Source: Lactiplantibacillus plajomi
GTDB taxonomy: Bacteria; Bacillota; Bacilli; Lactobacillales; Lactobacillaceae
Reading direction: 5' to 3'
Assembly (NCBI RefSeq): GCF_005405405.1
Contig: NZ_BJDZ01000006.1
Span: 1 to 64,000 of the forward strand
Length of the DNA stretch: 64,000 nucleotides
Numbering within the stretch: position 1 is the stretch's first letter; each line of letters begins with the position of its first letter. A model generated the notes under the pieces. The model made no database searches and was not told the DNA's origin. It worked only from the letters and a program-made list of their open reading frames with translations. A program made the translations under genes and the position numbers. Positions 15,810 to 24,626 of the stretch are shown here, one piece after another.

Positions 15810-16343
15810 ATGGAATTAGAAAAAATATACCAGTTAATGGATAAGTTTGAACAGGGTCAGCTAACGAGTTTTAGTTATCACGACCAGGAATTTGAAATTA
15901 AGATGACTAAGAATGCTGACGGTCAGGTGGAAACTACGCCGGCGACACCGAAAGCACAGCCACAACCACGGCCGTTACCGGCCGAACCAGCACCGAGTGA
16001 AGCGCCGGTTACACCGACACCGGTCAGTGCCAGTGCGCCGAGTCAACCGGCAGCTCCGGCACCGAAACCAGCCGTAACGGTTGATCCAAAGCAGTGCGTC
16101 ACGGCCCCGGTCGTAGGGATTTATTACCAGGCCCATTCTTCCGAGGAAGCGCCGTACGTTCAAGTTGGCGACCACGTTAGCGTCGGTCAGCAGGTTGGCT
16201 TGATTCAAGCCATGCAAATGATGCGACCGGTCGTGGCTAAGCAGGCTGGCCAGGTTAAGGCCCTGTTAGTGCATAACGGCGAAGAAGTCAACTTTGGGCA
16301 ACCATTGATTCAATTAATTCCGGATACGCCGGATGACATTTAA
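15810..16343 (+). CDS. AccB-like biotin carrier homologue lacking the biotin-acceptor lysine
   Basis: The architecture is that of acetyl-CoA carboxylase BCCP: N-terminal MELEKIYQLMDKFEQ and FEIKMTK, a Pro/Ala-rich linker (residues 41-90) and a C-terminal biotinyl domain (95-177). The acceptor motif, normally AMKM, reads AMQMM at 134-138: codon 136 is CAA (16215-16217), so Gln replaces the lysine and the protein cannot be biotinylated there. It is a lone gene, not in an acc operon. ATG 15810 has GGAGGG seven bases ahead. It may be a regulatory or structural paralogue, or a BirA decoy. Confidence 0.85.
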   Translation: MELEKIYQLMDKFEQGQLTSFSYHDQEFEIKMTKNADGQVETTPATPKAQPQPRPLPAEPAPSEAPVTPTPVSASAPSQPAAPAPKPAVTVDPKQCVTAPVVGIYYQAHSSEEAPYVQVGDHVSVGQQVGLIQAMQMMRPVVAKQAGQVKALLVHNGEEVNFGQPLIQLIPDTPDDI

Positions 16344-16362
16344 TTTTTGTGATAATTAAAAA

Positions 16363-16408
16363 CCACTGACTTTGCGACAATTTTGTCCGCAGAGTCAGTG
16401 GCTTTTTT
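16363..16408. terminator. Bidirectional terminator
   Basis: CCACTGAC (16363-16370) pairs with GTCAGTGG (16394-16401), with further pairing inside and CTTTTTT after. Between convergent genes. Confidence 0.8.
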
Positions 16409-16410
16409 AG

Positions 16411-17322
16411 TTAGCCGATTGCAGCGACCGTTTCCAGGAACCATTGGTTGAAGGCCGGTGCGTCGATGTCGACGCAGACCGTCGCGTTGGTTTGACCATC
16501 GTGGTAGGCGCCACGGATGTCGCCGACGGTCTCACCGTTAGCCGGGCCGTCGGTTTGAACGTCGATCCACATTTTTTCGGTGGTAAACGCTTCGGGGTGT
16601 AGTAAGTAGTAGAGCGTATTTACATCGTGCATTGGAATGCCGCCCTGATTGCCATCGTGGTAGTGGCCGAATAATGCCGAGAGCATTTCGCCAGCCCGGC
16701 CCACCGTTGGTAACTTCGCCATGGTAGCCGGTGTGAGCAGGGCCTTCATGGTCACGTCCAGGCCAACCATCGTAATGGGAACACCGGACTGATACATGAT
16801 GGCCGCGGCGTGCGGGTCGGTGAAGACGTTGAATTCCGCGGCACTCGTCATGTTACCCTTACCGAGGGTCCCGCCCATGGCGATAATTTCTTTGATGTGC
16901 GGTAGCACTTCGGGATACGTCTTAAAGAGCAACGCAACGTTCGTGTAAGCCCCAGTTGGGACCAGCGTGATTGGTTCGTCGGCTGCTAGAATATGGTTGC
17001 GTAACGCTTCGACGGCCGTTTGCGGAAGCGGGTCGGCTAAGTCGCTCGGAAAGTCGTAGCCCGGCATACCCGAAACACCGTGAACCCGAACGGCGTCTTC
17101 AAACGGTTTGATCAGCGGTTGTGGTGCACCGGCCGCCACTGGGACGGTGCTATTGAAAAAGCGGGTCAGTTTTAAGGCGTTGAGCGTCGTTTTATCGACG
17201 GTCACGTTACCCGCAACGGTAGTGAGCAGTTGTAAGTCCAGGTCGGGATGGTTCAGCGCAATGGTGATGGCCGCAGCGTCGTCGATTCCCGGGTCGGTAT
17301 CCATAATTATCTTGGTTGACAT
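16411..17322 (-). CDS. Inosine/uridine-preferring nucleoside hydrolase
   Basis: Hydrolyses the N-glycosidic bond of ribonucleosides for base salvage. The calcium-binding motif DTDPGIDDAAAI is at residues 8-19, and VPTGAYTNVA and MGGTLGKGNMTSAAEFNVFTDP carry further active-site residues; the catalytic DVNTLYYLLHPE is near 240. 303 residues is normal. ATG 17322 with GGAGGG ahead is preferred over ATG 17337. Monocistronic, divergent from the SDR gene. Confidence 0.92.
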   Translation of the reverse strand: MSTKIIMDTDPGIDDAAAITIALNHPDLDLQLLTTVAGNVTVDKTTLNALKLTRFFNSTVPVAAGAPQPLIKPFEDAVRVHGVSGMPGYDFPSDLADPLPQTAVEALRNHILAADEPITLVPTGAYTNVALLFKTYPEVLPHIKEIIAMGGTLGKGNMTSAAEFNVFTDPHAAAIMYQSGVPITMVGLDVTMKALLTPATMAKLPTVGRAGEMLSALFGHYHDGNQGGIPMHDVNTLYYLLHPEAFTTEKMWIDVQTDGPANGETVGDIRGAYHDGQTNATVCVDIDAPAFNQWFLETVAAIG

Positions 17323-17455
17323 GGTGATTCCCTCCAATTAATGGCAGTTTTAAGTTACCTTTATTTTAGCATACCTGCCCTTATGAATTCGATTGCATTT
17401 CCGCCATGATTGACGTAGCATGGCATTAAATAAAGAAACGATGGAGGAAACAATT

Positions 17456-18367
17456 ATGAATCAACCACGGGTGATTTTAGTGACCGGTGCGTCGTCCGGA
17501 ATCGGTAAGGCCACGGCTTTAAAGTTACAGGCACAGGGTAACGTCGTGTACGGTGCGGCGCGGCGGGTCGACAAGATGACGGACCTAGCTGCCGCCGGAG
17601 TGCACGTCTTGAAGTTGGACGTGACCGACGAAGCAACCATTGAAGCCGCCGTTAAGACCATTCAGGTTGAACAGGGGCGCCTGGACGTGTTGATCAATAA
17701 TGCCGGTTACGGCTCATACGGTGCGGTCGAAGACGTCCCGCTGGCTGAAGGCGAGTACCAGTTCAAAGTCAACGTGTTTGGTGTCATGCGCTTGACCCAG
17801 CTAGTCTTGCCGATGATGCGCAAGCAACACCGCGGCCGCATCATCAACACTTCGTCAATTGGCGGTAAAATTTATCAGCCGTTAAGTGCTTGGTACATGG
17901 GCACTAAGCACGCCATTGAAGGCATGAGCGATTCGTTACGGATGGAAGTAGCGCCGTTCGGGATTGACGTGATCCTGGTGGAACCCGCTGGTATCAAGAC
18001 CGAGTGGGCCGGCATCGCCGAGCAAAAACTGCTGGACGTTTCCGGTGATACGGCTTACCGGCAGCAGGCGGTCAAGGTCGGGGCGATGTTATCCCTGTTT
18101 GATCAGTTTGCGTCGAATCCGGGCGTGATTGCCAAGCTAATGGCGCGCGCGGTTAACGACGTTAAACCTAAGCCCCGCTACCACGCCGGGGCCGCAGCCG
18201 GGCTATCGCTGACGGCCAGAAAGTGGTTGAGTGACCGCCAGTTCGATTACGCCATGAATAAGGCGATTAACGGTTCCGCTAAACTTGCGCGGGTCATCGG
18301 TCGACCGGATCGGCGCGTCGGTAGTCGCCATTACCAACGCGGGGCGAAGAAACCAGTTAAGGATTAA
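17456..18367 (+). CDS. Short-chain dehydrogenase/reductase
   Basis: Classical SDR: cofactor loop TGASSGIG at residues 10-17, NNAG at 81-84, catalytic Ser (INTSS, 130-134), Tyr147 and Lys151 (WYMGTK). At 303 residues it has a C-terminal extension with basic residues typical of the subgroup annotated simply as oxidoreductase. Arg37/38 after the second strand suggests NADPH. Start ATG 17456 follows GGAGG; an earlier in-frame ATG at 17420 lies before that site. Substrate unknown. Confidence 0.9.
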   Translation: MNQPRVILVTGASSGIGKATALKLQAQGNVVYGAARRVDKMTDLAAAGVHVLKLDVTDEATIEAAVKTIQVEQGRLDVLINNAGYGSYGAVEDVPLAEGEYQFKVNVFGVMRLTQLVLPMMRKQHRGRIINTSSIGGKIYQPLSAWYMGTKHAIEGMSDSLRMEVAPFGIDVILVEPAGIKTEWAGIAEQKLLDVSGDTAYRQQAVKVGAMLSLFDQFASNPGVIAKLMARAVNDVKPKPRYHAGAAAGLSLTARKWLSDRQFDYAMNKAINGSAKLARVIGRPDRRVGSRHYQRGAKKPVKD

Positions 18368-18385
18368 GTTAACGAATTTAAAGTA

Positions 18386-18425
18386 AAGGTCTGGGTGTCA
18401 GCGACGTTGCTGACGCCCAGACCTT
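18386..18425. terminator. Bidirectional terminator between the SDR gene and oppF
   Basis: 17-bp stem starting AAGGTCTGGG at 18386 and ending CCCAGACCTT at 18425 with one wobble pair, between convergent genes. Confidence 0.75.
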
Positions 18426-18431
18426 ATTTAG

Positions 18432-19301
18432 TTATGACGCGGTTAAAACGAAGTGGGCCGGTTCGCGTTCGATCAGTCGGCCGGTTGCTTCCTGCTGGTG
18501 ATAATACTGAATCTGCTTTTGGTGTTCGAAGTGCGGGTCGGCGTGCGGGACCGCTGAAAGTAACGCTTGGGTGTAAGGGTGGAGCGGGTGCTGGTAAACT
18601 AGGTCGGTCGGGCCGGACTCCATGACGCGCCCCTGATACATCACGATGACCTGGTCGCTAATGTGGCGAACCATCGATAAGTCGTGGGCAATAAATAAGT
18701 AGGTTAACTGCTGACGCTGCTGAATGTCGTGCAGTAAATTAACGATTTGGGCCTGAATCGAAACGTCCAGCGCGGAAATTGGCTCGTCTAAGACTAGAAA
18801 CTGTGGCTGGACGGCGAGGGCGCGAGCAATCCCGATGCGTTGACGCTGGCCGCCGGAGAATTCGTGAGGAAAACGATTGAGACTTGTCGCCGGCAACCCG
18901 ACTTCTTCCAGTAGTGCTTCAACGCGGGCTTGGCGCTGTTGGCCGGTCGCAATGTGGAAATTTTCCAGCCCCTCACTAATAATGGCACCGACTTTTTGGC
19001 GCGGGTTGAGCGCGGCGAAGGGGTCTTGAAATACCATTTGGACCTTGGAACGAAAGTCGCGGACCTGTGCGCGGCTAAAGCTAGTAATGTCGGTACCGTT
19101 ATAGCGGACGGTGCCGGCCGTAATTGGGCCGATGTTGGCAATTGCCCGACCGGTGGTAGTTTTGCCACTACCGGACTCACCGACGACCCCAACGGTTTGC
19201 CCCTTAGGGATGTTGAAGCTGACGTGGTCGACGGCGTGAATGGTCTGGTGGTCTTTACGGAACGTCACGCTTAAATCTTGAATTTCGAATAGGTTAGCCA
19301 T
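18432..19301 (-). CDS. oppF: Oligopeptide ABC transporter ATP-binding protein OppF
   Basis: Second ATPase of the peptide importer. Walker A GESGSGKTT near residue 40, signature HEFSGGQRQRIGIARAL and Walker B LVLDEPISALD are intact, with the OppF-type C-terminal tail. ATG 19301 is used: GGGAGG lies nine bases ahead and the start overlaps the oppD stop by eight bases (19294-19301), implying translational coupling. The frame extends further upstream but without ribosome site. Confidence 0.92.
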   Translation of the reverse strand: MANLFEIQDLSVTFRKDHQTIHAVDHVSFNIPKGQTVGVVGESGSGKTTTGRAIANIGPITAGTVRYNGTDITSFSRAQVRDFRSKVQMVFQDPFAALNPRQKVGAIISEGLENFHIATGQQRQARVEALLEEVGLPATSLNRFPHEFSGGQRQRIGIARALAVQPQFLVLDEPISALDVSIQAQIVNLLHDIQQRQQLTYLFIAHDLSMVRHISDQVIVMYQGRVMESGPTDLVYQHPLHPYTQALLSAVPHADPHFEHQKQIQYYHQQEATGRLIEREPAHFVLTAS

Positions 19302-20346
19302 GCGTCGGCACCTCCCGCTGATCTTGTTGGTAAATCGCCCAGCGTTCCCGGATGCTTGCCGGTGGTTCGTAGGCCGGCGCCTGCGGGTCAAGCAGCCAGG
19401 AACGGACGAAGTGGGTCGTGCTGACCTGCGTCAGTGGCGGCTCTTCTTGAAAATCAATCGCTAAGGCGTACGGGTTACGTGGTGCGAAGGCGTCGCCCAC
19501 CAATTCCTCATGGGGGTCGGGCGGGTTGCCGGGTAGCGTGAACAGCGTTTCCCGTTGACTGTCCGGGTCTGGGACCGAATCGAGTAAGCCCCAAGTATAG
19601 GGGTGCTGCGGGTTGTAGAAGATTTCTTCGGCCGTCCCGACTTCCACGATTTGACCGGCGTACATGATGGCGACCCGGTCGGCGATGTTGGCAACGACCC
19701 CCAAGTCGTGGGTAATAAAAATGATTGATAAGTCGCGTTGCTGCTTTTGGGCCTTGATCAGGGCAATGATTTTGGCTTGCAAGGTAACGTCCAGCGCGGT
19801 GGTGGGTTCGTCGGCAATTAGCACTTGTGGGTGGGCAATCAACGCTATCGCAATCATGACCCGTTGACGTTGTCCACCCGAAAGTTCGTGCGGATACTTG
19901 CGGGCAATTAATTGCGGGTCGGGGAGCCCGACCGCTTCGATTTCAGCGTGGACGGCCTGCTTGAGCGCCGTACCACGGACGTGGGCGTGAAAACGGAGCG
20001 CTTCACCGATTTGCTTGCCGATGCGCATCGTCGGGTTGAGCGCGCTCAGGGGATCTTGGAAAATCAGTGAAATTTTGGAGCCGCGAATTTGATTGATGTC
20101 GCGCTGACTCAGTCCTAATAAGTCTTGACCGTTGAATTGTAGTTTATCCGCCGACACCTGGGCGTCTTTTGGCAGAATGTTCAGTAGGGCGTGGGTCGTG
20201 ACCGATTTGCCGGAACCGGACTCACCGACCAGTGCGAGCGTTTCGCCCTGATTTAGGGTTAGATCGACCCCGCGAACGGCGTGTACCGGACCGCCGTCAT
20301 CCGGAAAGGTGACTTGTAAGTTCTTAATTTCAATAATAGTCGTCAT
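19294..20346 (-). CDS. oppD: Oligopeptide ABC transporter ATP-binding protein OppD
   Basis: First ATPase of the importer: Walker A GESGSGKSVT near residue 40, signature ELSGGQRQRVMIAIAL, Walker B VLIADEPTTALD and the Opp/Dpp C-terminal extension (PYTWGLLDSVPDPD onwards) are present. At 350 residues it has the normal length. ATG 20346 lies six bases after GGAGGG. Together with OppF it powers the OppB/OppC channel. Confidence 0.93.
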   Translation of the reverse strand: MTTIIEIKNLQVTFPDDGGPVHAVRGVDLTLNQGETLALVGESGSGKSVTTHALLNILPKDAQVSADKLQFNGQDLLGLSQRDINQIRGSKISLIFQDPLSALNPTMRIGKQIGEALRFHAHVRGTALKQAVHAEIEAVGLPDPQLIARKYPHELSGGQRQRVMIAIALIAHPQVLIADEPTTALDVTLQAKIIALIKAQKQQRDLSIIFITHDLGVVANIADRVAIMYAGQIVEVGTAEEIFYNPQHPYTWGLLDSVPDPDSQRETLFTLPGNPPDPHEELVGDAFAPRNPYALAIDFQEEPPLTQVSTTHFVRSWLLDPQAPAYEPPASIRERWAIYQQDQREVPTHG

Positions 20347-20357
20347 GGTTACCCTCC

Positions 20358-20624
20358 TTACAAGAACCATGCGTCAACAATGGTTCCGATTACCAGGCTG
20401 AGACTTAAACTGATGCTTAAGCCCCGCAGCGATACGGCGGCCGCCTTGACCGGGTACATCAGGCGCCAAGCTAAGAGGGCGCAACTAATGCCCGCGGTAC
20501 CCCAACTCAGAAGGTGGGTAACCCGTGGCAATGCCACCATTACGATGACGAGGGTTAAACCACCGATCAAGCTGACGAGCAGGCGACGGGGGCTACTTTT
20601 TAAACTTTGGATCAAGGGCGTCAC
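20358..20624 (-). CDS. Small membrane protein inserted between oppC and oppD (88 aa)
   Basis: GTG 20624 has AGGAG nine bases ahead, within the end of oppC; the gene overlaps oppC by 32 bases and stops 11 bases before oppD. The product has hydrophobic segments LVSLIGGLTLVIVMVALP, LLSWGTAGISCALLAW and LSISLSLSLVIGTIVDAW, a three-span membrane protein of no recognised family. Its place inside the operon suggests an accessory role in peptide uptake. Confidence 0.7.
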   Translation of the reverse strand: MTPLIQSLKSSPRRLLVSLIGGLTLVIVMVALPRVTHLLSWGTAGISCALLAWRLMYPVKAAAVSLRGLSISLSLSLVIGTIVDAWFL

Positions 20625-21528
20625 GTAAACCATCTCCTAAAATGTTGAAGGCTAAAACGATAATGGTCAGGACAATTACCGGAATGTAAAGCTGTGAGGG
20701 GTGCTGTAACATCTGGTCCTGACCGGCTTGGATCAGAATGCCGAGGCTGGTATTCGGGGCTTGAATCCCGAGTCCCAGAAAGCTGAGGCTGGCTTCGGCA
20801 AAAATGTTGGCCGGAATACTTTGACCAATGTCAAGAATTAGAATACTCATGATGTTGGGCACGAAGTGTTTGAGCATGATTTTCCATAACGGGGTGTTTA
20901 GCATGATGGCCGCCGTCACGTAGTCACTTTTCCGGAGTTGTAAGACCAGCCCGCGCGCTTGCCGCGCGGTTCCCGACCAGCTGGTGATTGTCAGGGCGAA
21001 CAGCATCGTGTTGATGCCGTTACCGAGGACCGTCATGATGATCATCGTCACGAGCAGGCTGGGAAGTGAATTAAAAATCTCAATGACCCGCATCAGTAAA
21101 CTATCCAGCCACCCGCCAAAGAAGGCCATTACCATCCCGTAGACGGTCCCAAAAACGATGGCGAGCGTGGTGGCAACCAGGGCGACGGCTAGCGAGACCC
21201 GGATGCCCAAGCAGGTACGGGTGAATAAGTCCCGGCCCAGCCGGTCAGTCCCGAACCAGTGCTCAGCACTCGGTGCCAGGTTTTGCAAGTTAACGTGCAG
21301 TTGGTTGGGGTCGGCGGCGCTAAGTAGTGGGCCTAAGAGAGCAATGAAAACGAGGGTGACTAGGACGACCGCGCAAGCAAGGGCGAGGCGGTCGCGGAGA
21401 AATTTACGACCACTGGCGCGCCAGTAACCGATACTGCGGGTGGTCGTTCCCGGAATCACCGAAAGTTCCGGTTGGATGGTTATCGAGCGGTGATTCACAA
21501 AACTGAATGGTTTAGTTTTAATATCCAT
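20593..21528 (-). CDS. oppC: Oligopeptide ABC transporter permease OppC
   Basis: Inner-membrane permease with the long N-terminal region, LLGPLL first span, periplasmic-side segment containing HWFGTDRLGRDLFTR (OppC/DppC hallmark) and the EAA-type coupling motif around EASLSFLGLGIQAP. Ends in DGLRDALDPKFKK as typical. ATG 21528 with AGGAG nine bases ahead; TTG 21531 is an alternative. Forms the channel with OppB. Confidence 0.93.
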   Translation of the reverse strand: MDIKTKPFSFVNHRSITIQPELSVIPGTTTRSIGYWRASGRKFLRDRLALACAVVLVTLVFIALLGPLLSAADPNQLHVNLQNLAPSAEHWFGTDRLGRDLFTRTCLGIRVSLAVALVATTLAIVFGTVYGMVMAFFGGWLDSLLMRVIEIFNSLPSLLVTMIIMTVLGNGINTMLFALTITSWSGTARQARGLVLQLRKSDYVTAAIMLNTPLWKIMLKHFVPNIMSILILDIGQSIPANIFAEASLSFLGLGIQAPNTSLGILIQAGQDQMLQHPSQLYIPVIVLTIIVLAFNILGDGLRDALDPKFKK

Positions 21529-21540
21529 CAACGGCAGCTC

Positions 21541-22491
21541 CTAACTTTGATAAAGTTTAATGCGCGGATCGACCGCCATGTAAAGCAGGTCGGTGATAAA
21601 GAGCGTCACAATGTACAGGGCGGCTAACAAGACCGTTTCGCCCATAATGATTGGAACGTCGCGGTTGGTTAGCGCTTGGACGAAGTATTGACCGACGCCA
21701 GGAATGACAAAAATGCTTTCGACGAATACCGATCCGGTAATACTGAACGCCACCGTCACTGGTAGCGACGTGATGATCGGAATGGCCGCGTTACGGATGA
21801 CGTGTTCGCTGACGACCCGCCAACCGGGCAAACCCTTAGTTCGGGCGGTTAAAACGTAGTCGCTGCTTAAAACGTCGAGCATTGAATTTTTAAGTAGGCG
21901 TGCGTAACTGGCGATGTAGCCGAGGCCGCCCGCCAAGGTGGGCAGGATGGTATACGCCCAGCCGCCGAACCATAAATCACTTCCCTCGGGCCAGCCGATG
22001 ATTGGGAAGAGCCCTAGTTTGCCACCAAAGTAGCTTTGTAGCAGTAGACCTAAAATCAGGCTGGGAACCGACATCAATAGCAGTGAGACCACCGTTACGC
22101 CGCGGTCGACCCAGCGGTTTTTATAAACTGCCGCCAACACGCCGAGTAGCAGTCCCAGCGGTACGCCGAATAAGATTTGTTGGAGACCGAGGCGTGCCGA
22201 TGGTGGTAACTTTTCTTCAATCACGGTTTTCATCGTCATGCCCGGGTCGGCAATCGACGTGCCAAAATCCCCGTGTAACATGTTGGTCATGGTGATGCCG
22301 TAGCGCTTGAGGACCGGCTGATCCAGCCCGGTATTTTGATAAACCTGTTTCCGGGTTGCGGCGGGGAGCTTATCCGTCTGGGCGGAAAGGGCGTCCCCCG
22401 GTACGGCGGCTAACAGGAAAAACGTGGCGCTGGCAATCAGAAAAAGGCTAATTAATAAGGCGATTAGGCGCCTCAGAATCACTTTTAGCAT
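21541..22491 (-). CDS. oppB: Oligopeptide ABC transporter permease OppB
   Basis: Permease with six spans; FGVPLGLLLGVLAAVYKNRWVDR and EHVIRNAAIPIITSL plus ESIFVIPGVGQYFVQAL form the cytoplasmic coupling and pore motifs of OppB/DppB. Ends DLLYMAVDPRIKL as is normal. ATG 22491 is favoured with AAAGG nine bases ahead; an in-frame GTG at 22497 is possible. It follows oppA after 20 bases. Confidence 0.93.
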   Translation of the reverse strand: MLKVILRRLIALLISLFLIASATFFLLAAVPGDALSAQTDKLPAATRKQVYQNTGLDQPVLKRYGITMTNMLHGDFGTSIADPGMTMKTVIEEKLPPSARLGLQQILFGVPLGLLLGVLAAVYKNRWVDRGVTVVSLLLMSVPSLILGLLLQSYFGGKLGLFPIIGWPEGSDLWFGGWAYTILPTLAGGLGYIASYARLLKNSMLDVLSSDYVLTARTKGLPGWRVVSEHVIRNAAIPIITSLPVTVAFSITGSVFVESIFVIPGVGQYFVQALTNRDVPIIMGETVLLAALYIVTLFITDLLYMAVDPRIKLYQS

Positions 22492-22511
22492 GCGCACTCA
22501 CCTTTCTTTGC

Positions 22512-24182
22512 TTAATCCTTAGACGCGTAAACGTAGTCGTAGTTTGGCCCAAAAACCGGTGTCTGGAAGTTCTTTAGCTGCTTGTTGGTAAAAATCTGGG
22601 TCTTTTCGCCGGTGACCGGTGCGACCCCGTAATCTTCAGTCAACAGCCGTTGCTCTAGTTGCCGGTAAATCTTTAACCGTTGCTTCGTGTTCGAAACGGT
22701 GGCTAACGACGCGTAAAGTTTGTCGTAATCCGGGCTGTCGTAACCGCCAAAGAATTTCTGGAAGCCGCCGGTCGATACCCAGAGATTTAGGAAGGTCGAC
22801 GGGTCGTCGTAGTCGCCGGTCCAGCCGTTCGACAATAGGTCGTACTGATTATCGTTACGGTCGGCGATAAAGGAGGCGTCATCGGGGGCGGTTTTGACCT
22901 TGAGCTTAATCCCTAATTTGGATTCAAATTGTTGTTTTAAGAAGGTACCGGTATCATCGTTAGAAGACGACAGGTAGGTTAAGGTGACCTTGCTTAGATT
23001 GGTGTCGCGTCCGAGCTGCTTCAACCCGGTTTGGAACAGTTGTTGCAGTTTGGCATTAGTATTGAACTTCTTGAGCGCCGGCGTGAGGAGGTTACCCGCG
23101 TAGTCGTGATAGTTAGTGGTATTCACGTCGATGCTGTCGGGTACGAAGCTGTAAACGGCCTCGCCTTGTCCGCCGTTAATTGCCTTGTTGTACGCGGACC
23201 GGTTAATGGCTAGGGACAGTGCTTGACGAATCTTAGCGTTCTTTAATAGTTTGGAAGTGCCGCCGGTGTGTTGGTTGAAGACGACAAAACTGGTACTGCC
23301 GCCCGCCTGCGTCCGCTTCGTGATTTTTTTGTTGGCGGTCAACTTGTTGAAGTCGGCGGCGTTGGCACCGGAAGTCAATACGGCGTCTAGCTGTCCGGAT
23401 TGGAGTAACGACGTGATGGTCGCGTCCTTTTCGGTGGTCGTCACGTTGACCGTTTTGAAGTTAACTTTCTTAGCGTTCCAGAATTTCGGGTTCTTAGTCA
23501 ACACGATTTTGCCGTTGGTTTTCCACGATTTCATGGTGTAGGCACCGTTGTAAACTTGATCCTTCCAGTCGGTCTTCCACTTCTTGGTGCCGACCTTATT
23601 AATTTTGTCGAGGCGTACCGGGTAAAAGACGACCGACGCGAGTTTTTTCAGGAAGTAGGGCGTCTTGTTGGTTAGCGTTAATTGTAAAGTGTGCTTGTCG
23701 AGCGCCTTAGCACCGACCGCATCGGCCGATCCCTTTTTGGTGTTGTAGGCTTCGGCACCCTTAATGTCGTAGGCCATGGACGCATAGGCGAAGGCGTTTT
23801 TCGGGTTCAATTCGCGAAGAATCGAATCGACGAATTGTTGGGCGGTCACGTCTTTACCATCGGACCACTTGCTGTTACGTAACTTAAACGTATAAACTTT
23901 GCCATCGTCCGACACTTTATACGACTTGGCTTGAGCCAGCTTTAAGTCGTCATGGCCGTTTTTGGACGTGACCCGAAACAACCCTTCCTGAGTGGCGTTT
24001 AAAATATTGAATTCATTAGCGTTGCGGACGTCGTTGACGTCGACGGTCGTCGGGTCGCTGACTTGGACTAAATTTAAGGTTTGGTTGGCCGTTGCCGAGG
24101 CTTTTTTACCCCCACACCCCGCCAAGAGTGTCGTCAGTGCTAAGGCAGTCAGCCCCGTGGTTACTAGTAAGTGCTTTTTCAT
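22512..24182 (-). CDS. oppA: Oligopeptide-binding lipoprotein OppA
   Basis: Extracellular peptide receptor (SBP family 5). A lipoprotein signal peptide with lipobox LLAGC puts the lipidated Cys at residue 23; the mature protein of about 530 residues shows family segments KSYKVSDDGKVYTFKLRNSKWSDGKDVTAQQFV and GWTGDYDDPSTFLN. GGAGGG precedes ATG 24182. It is the first gene of the opp operon and is directly preceded by a T-box leader. Confidence 0.93.
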   Translation of the reverse strand: MKKHLLVTTGLTALALTTLLAGCGGKKASATANQTLNLVQVSDPTTVDVNDVRNANEFNILNATQEGLFRVTSKNGHDDLKLAQAKSYKVSDDGKVYTFKLRNSKWSDGKDVTAQQFVDSILRELNPKNAFAYASMAYDIKGAEAYNTKKGSADAVGAKALDKHTLQLTLTNKTPYFLKKLASVVFYPVRLDKINKVGTKKWKTDWKDQVYNGAYTMKSWKTNGKIVLTKNPKFWNAKKVNFKTVNVTTTEKDATITSLLQSGQLDAVLTSGANAADFNKLTANKKITKRTQAGGSTSFVVFNQHTGGTSKLLKNAKIRQALSLAINRSAYNKAINGGQGEAVYSFVPDSIDVNTTNYHDYAGNLLTPALKKFNTNAKLQQLFQTGLKQLGRDTNLSKVTLTYLSSSNDDTGTFLKQQFESKLGIKLKVKTAPDDASFIADRNDNQYDLLSNGWTGDYDDPSTFLNLWVSTGGFQKFFGGYDSPDYDKLYASLATVSNTKQRLKIYRQLEQRLLTEDYGVAPVTGEKTQIFTNKQLKNFQTPVFGPNYDYVYASKD

Positions 24183-24224
24183 CTACAATCCCTCCAAAGT
24201 AAGGCCTTAATTTTTAAAACAACC

Positions 24225-24510
24225 AAAAAATCCCCGGAATCTACATTTGCAGATTCCGGGGACGACAGAGCCGCGTTACCACCACGAATTCCGCCCAACA
24301 TTACTGTTAAGCGCTTAAGGGTACGTCAATCTTGTGATTAAGATACCCGCACGCGATACCGGGCGCACCCGTGATGAGCTTACCAAATTGGCTCGCTGAT
24401 CAGCAGCTCCAAGACCATTTTCGGCGTTGACTCGTCATCGGCTTTCACCAGACCCGACTCGCTAGGGACCGTCGCACGCTTACTTATCTTTTCTCAGCTG
24501 TCCTAATGCC
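24225..24510 (-). promoter_or_regulatory. T-box riboswitch of the opp operon, apparent Met specifier
   Basis: On the minus strand Stem I contains GGUGAAAGCC (distal bulge and T-loop element) and CCGAAAAUGG, where GAA-A-AUG puts AUG at 24418-24416 as specifier. The conserved T-box GUGGUGGUAACGCGG lies at 24285-24271, followed by a terminator stem 24231-24242/24250-24262 and T6. Two other T-boxes in the window read GAA-U-UGG (trpS) and GAA-A-GUA (brnQ) at the same place, which calibrates the assignment. Uncharged tRNA-Met would stabilise the antiterminator and raise opp expression. Confidence 0.9.
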
Positions 24511-24514
24511 AATC

Positions 24515-24543
24515 ATTATAGTTAGCACTAAATTAAATGTCAA
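24515..24543 (-). promoter_or_regulatory. opp operon promoter
   Basis: Minus strand: perfect TTGACA (24543-24538), 17 bases, perfect TATAAT (24520-24515), just ahead of the T-box. Confidence 0.9.
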
Positions 24544-24593
24544 TGAGTTTATGATGAAATTTTACAAATTTTTTGAAGTACCTTACCTTGAGT

Positions 24594-24622
24594 TTGACAG
24601 GACCCGTGAAAATGATTATGCT
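24594..24622 (+). promoter_or_regulatory. Promoter of the Opu/EgtU-type transporter operon
   Basis: TTGACA at 24594-24599, 17 bases, TATGCT at 24617-24622. Confidence 0.8.
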
Positions 24623-24626
24623 AATA

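Noticed and set aside
18395-19274. Rightward open frames within oppF
   Set aside because: They lie opposite conserved ATPase motifs and show Arg/Gly-rich shadow composition.
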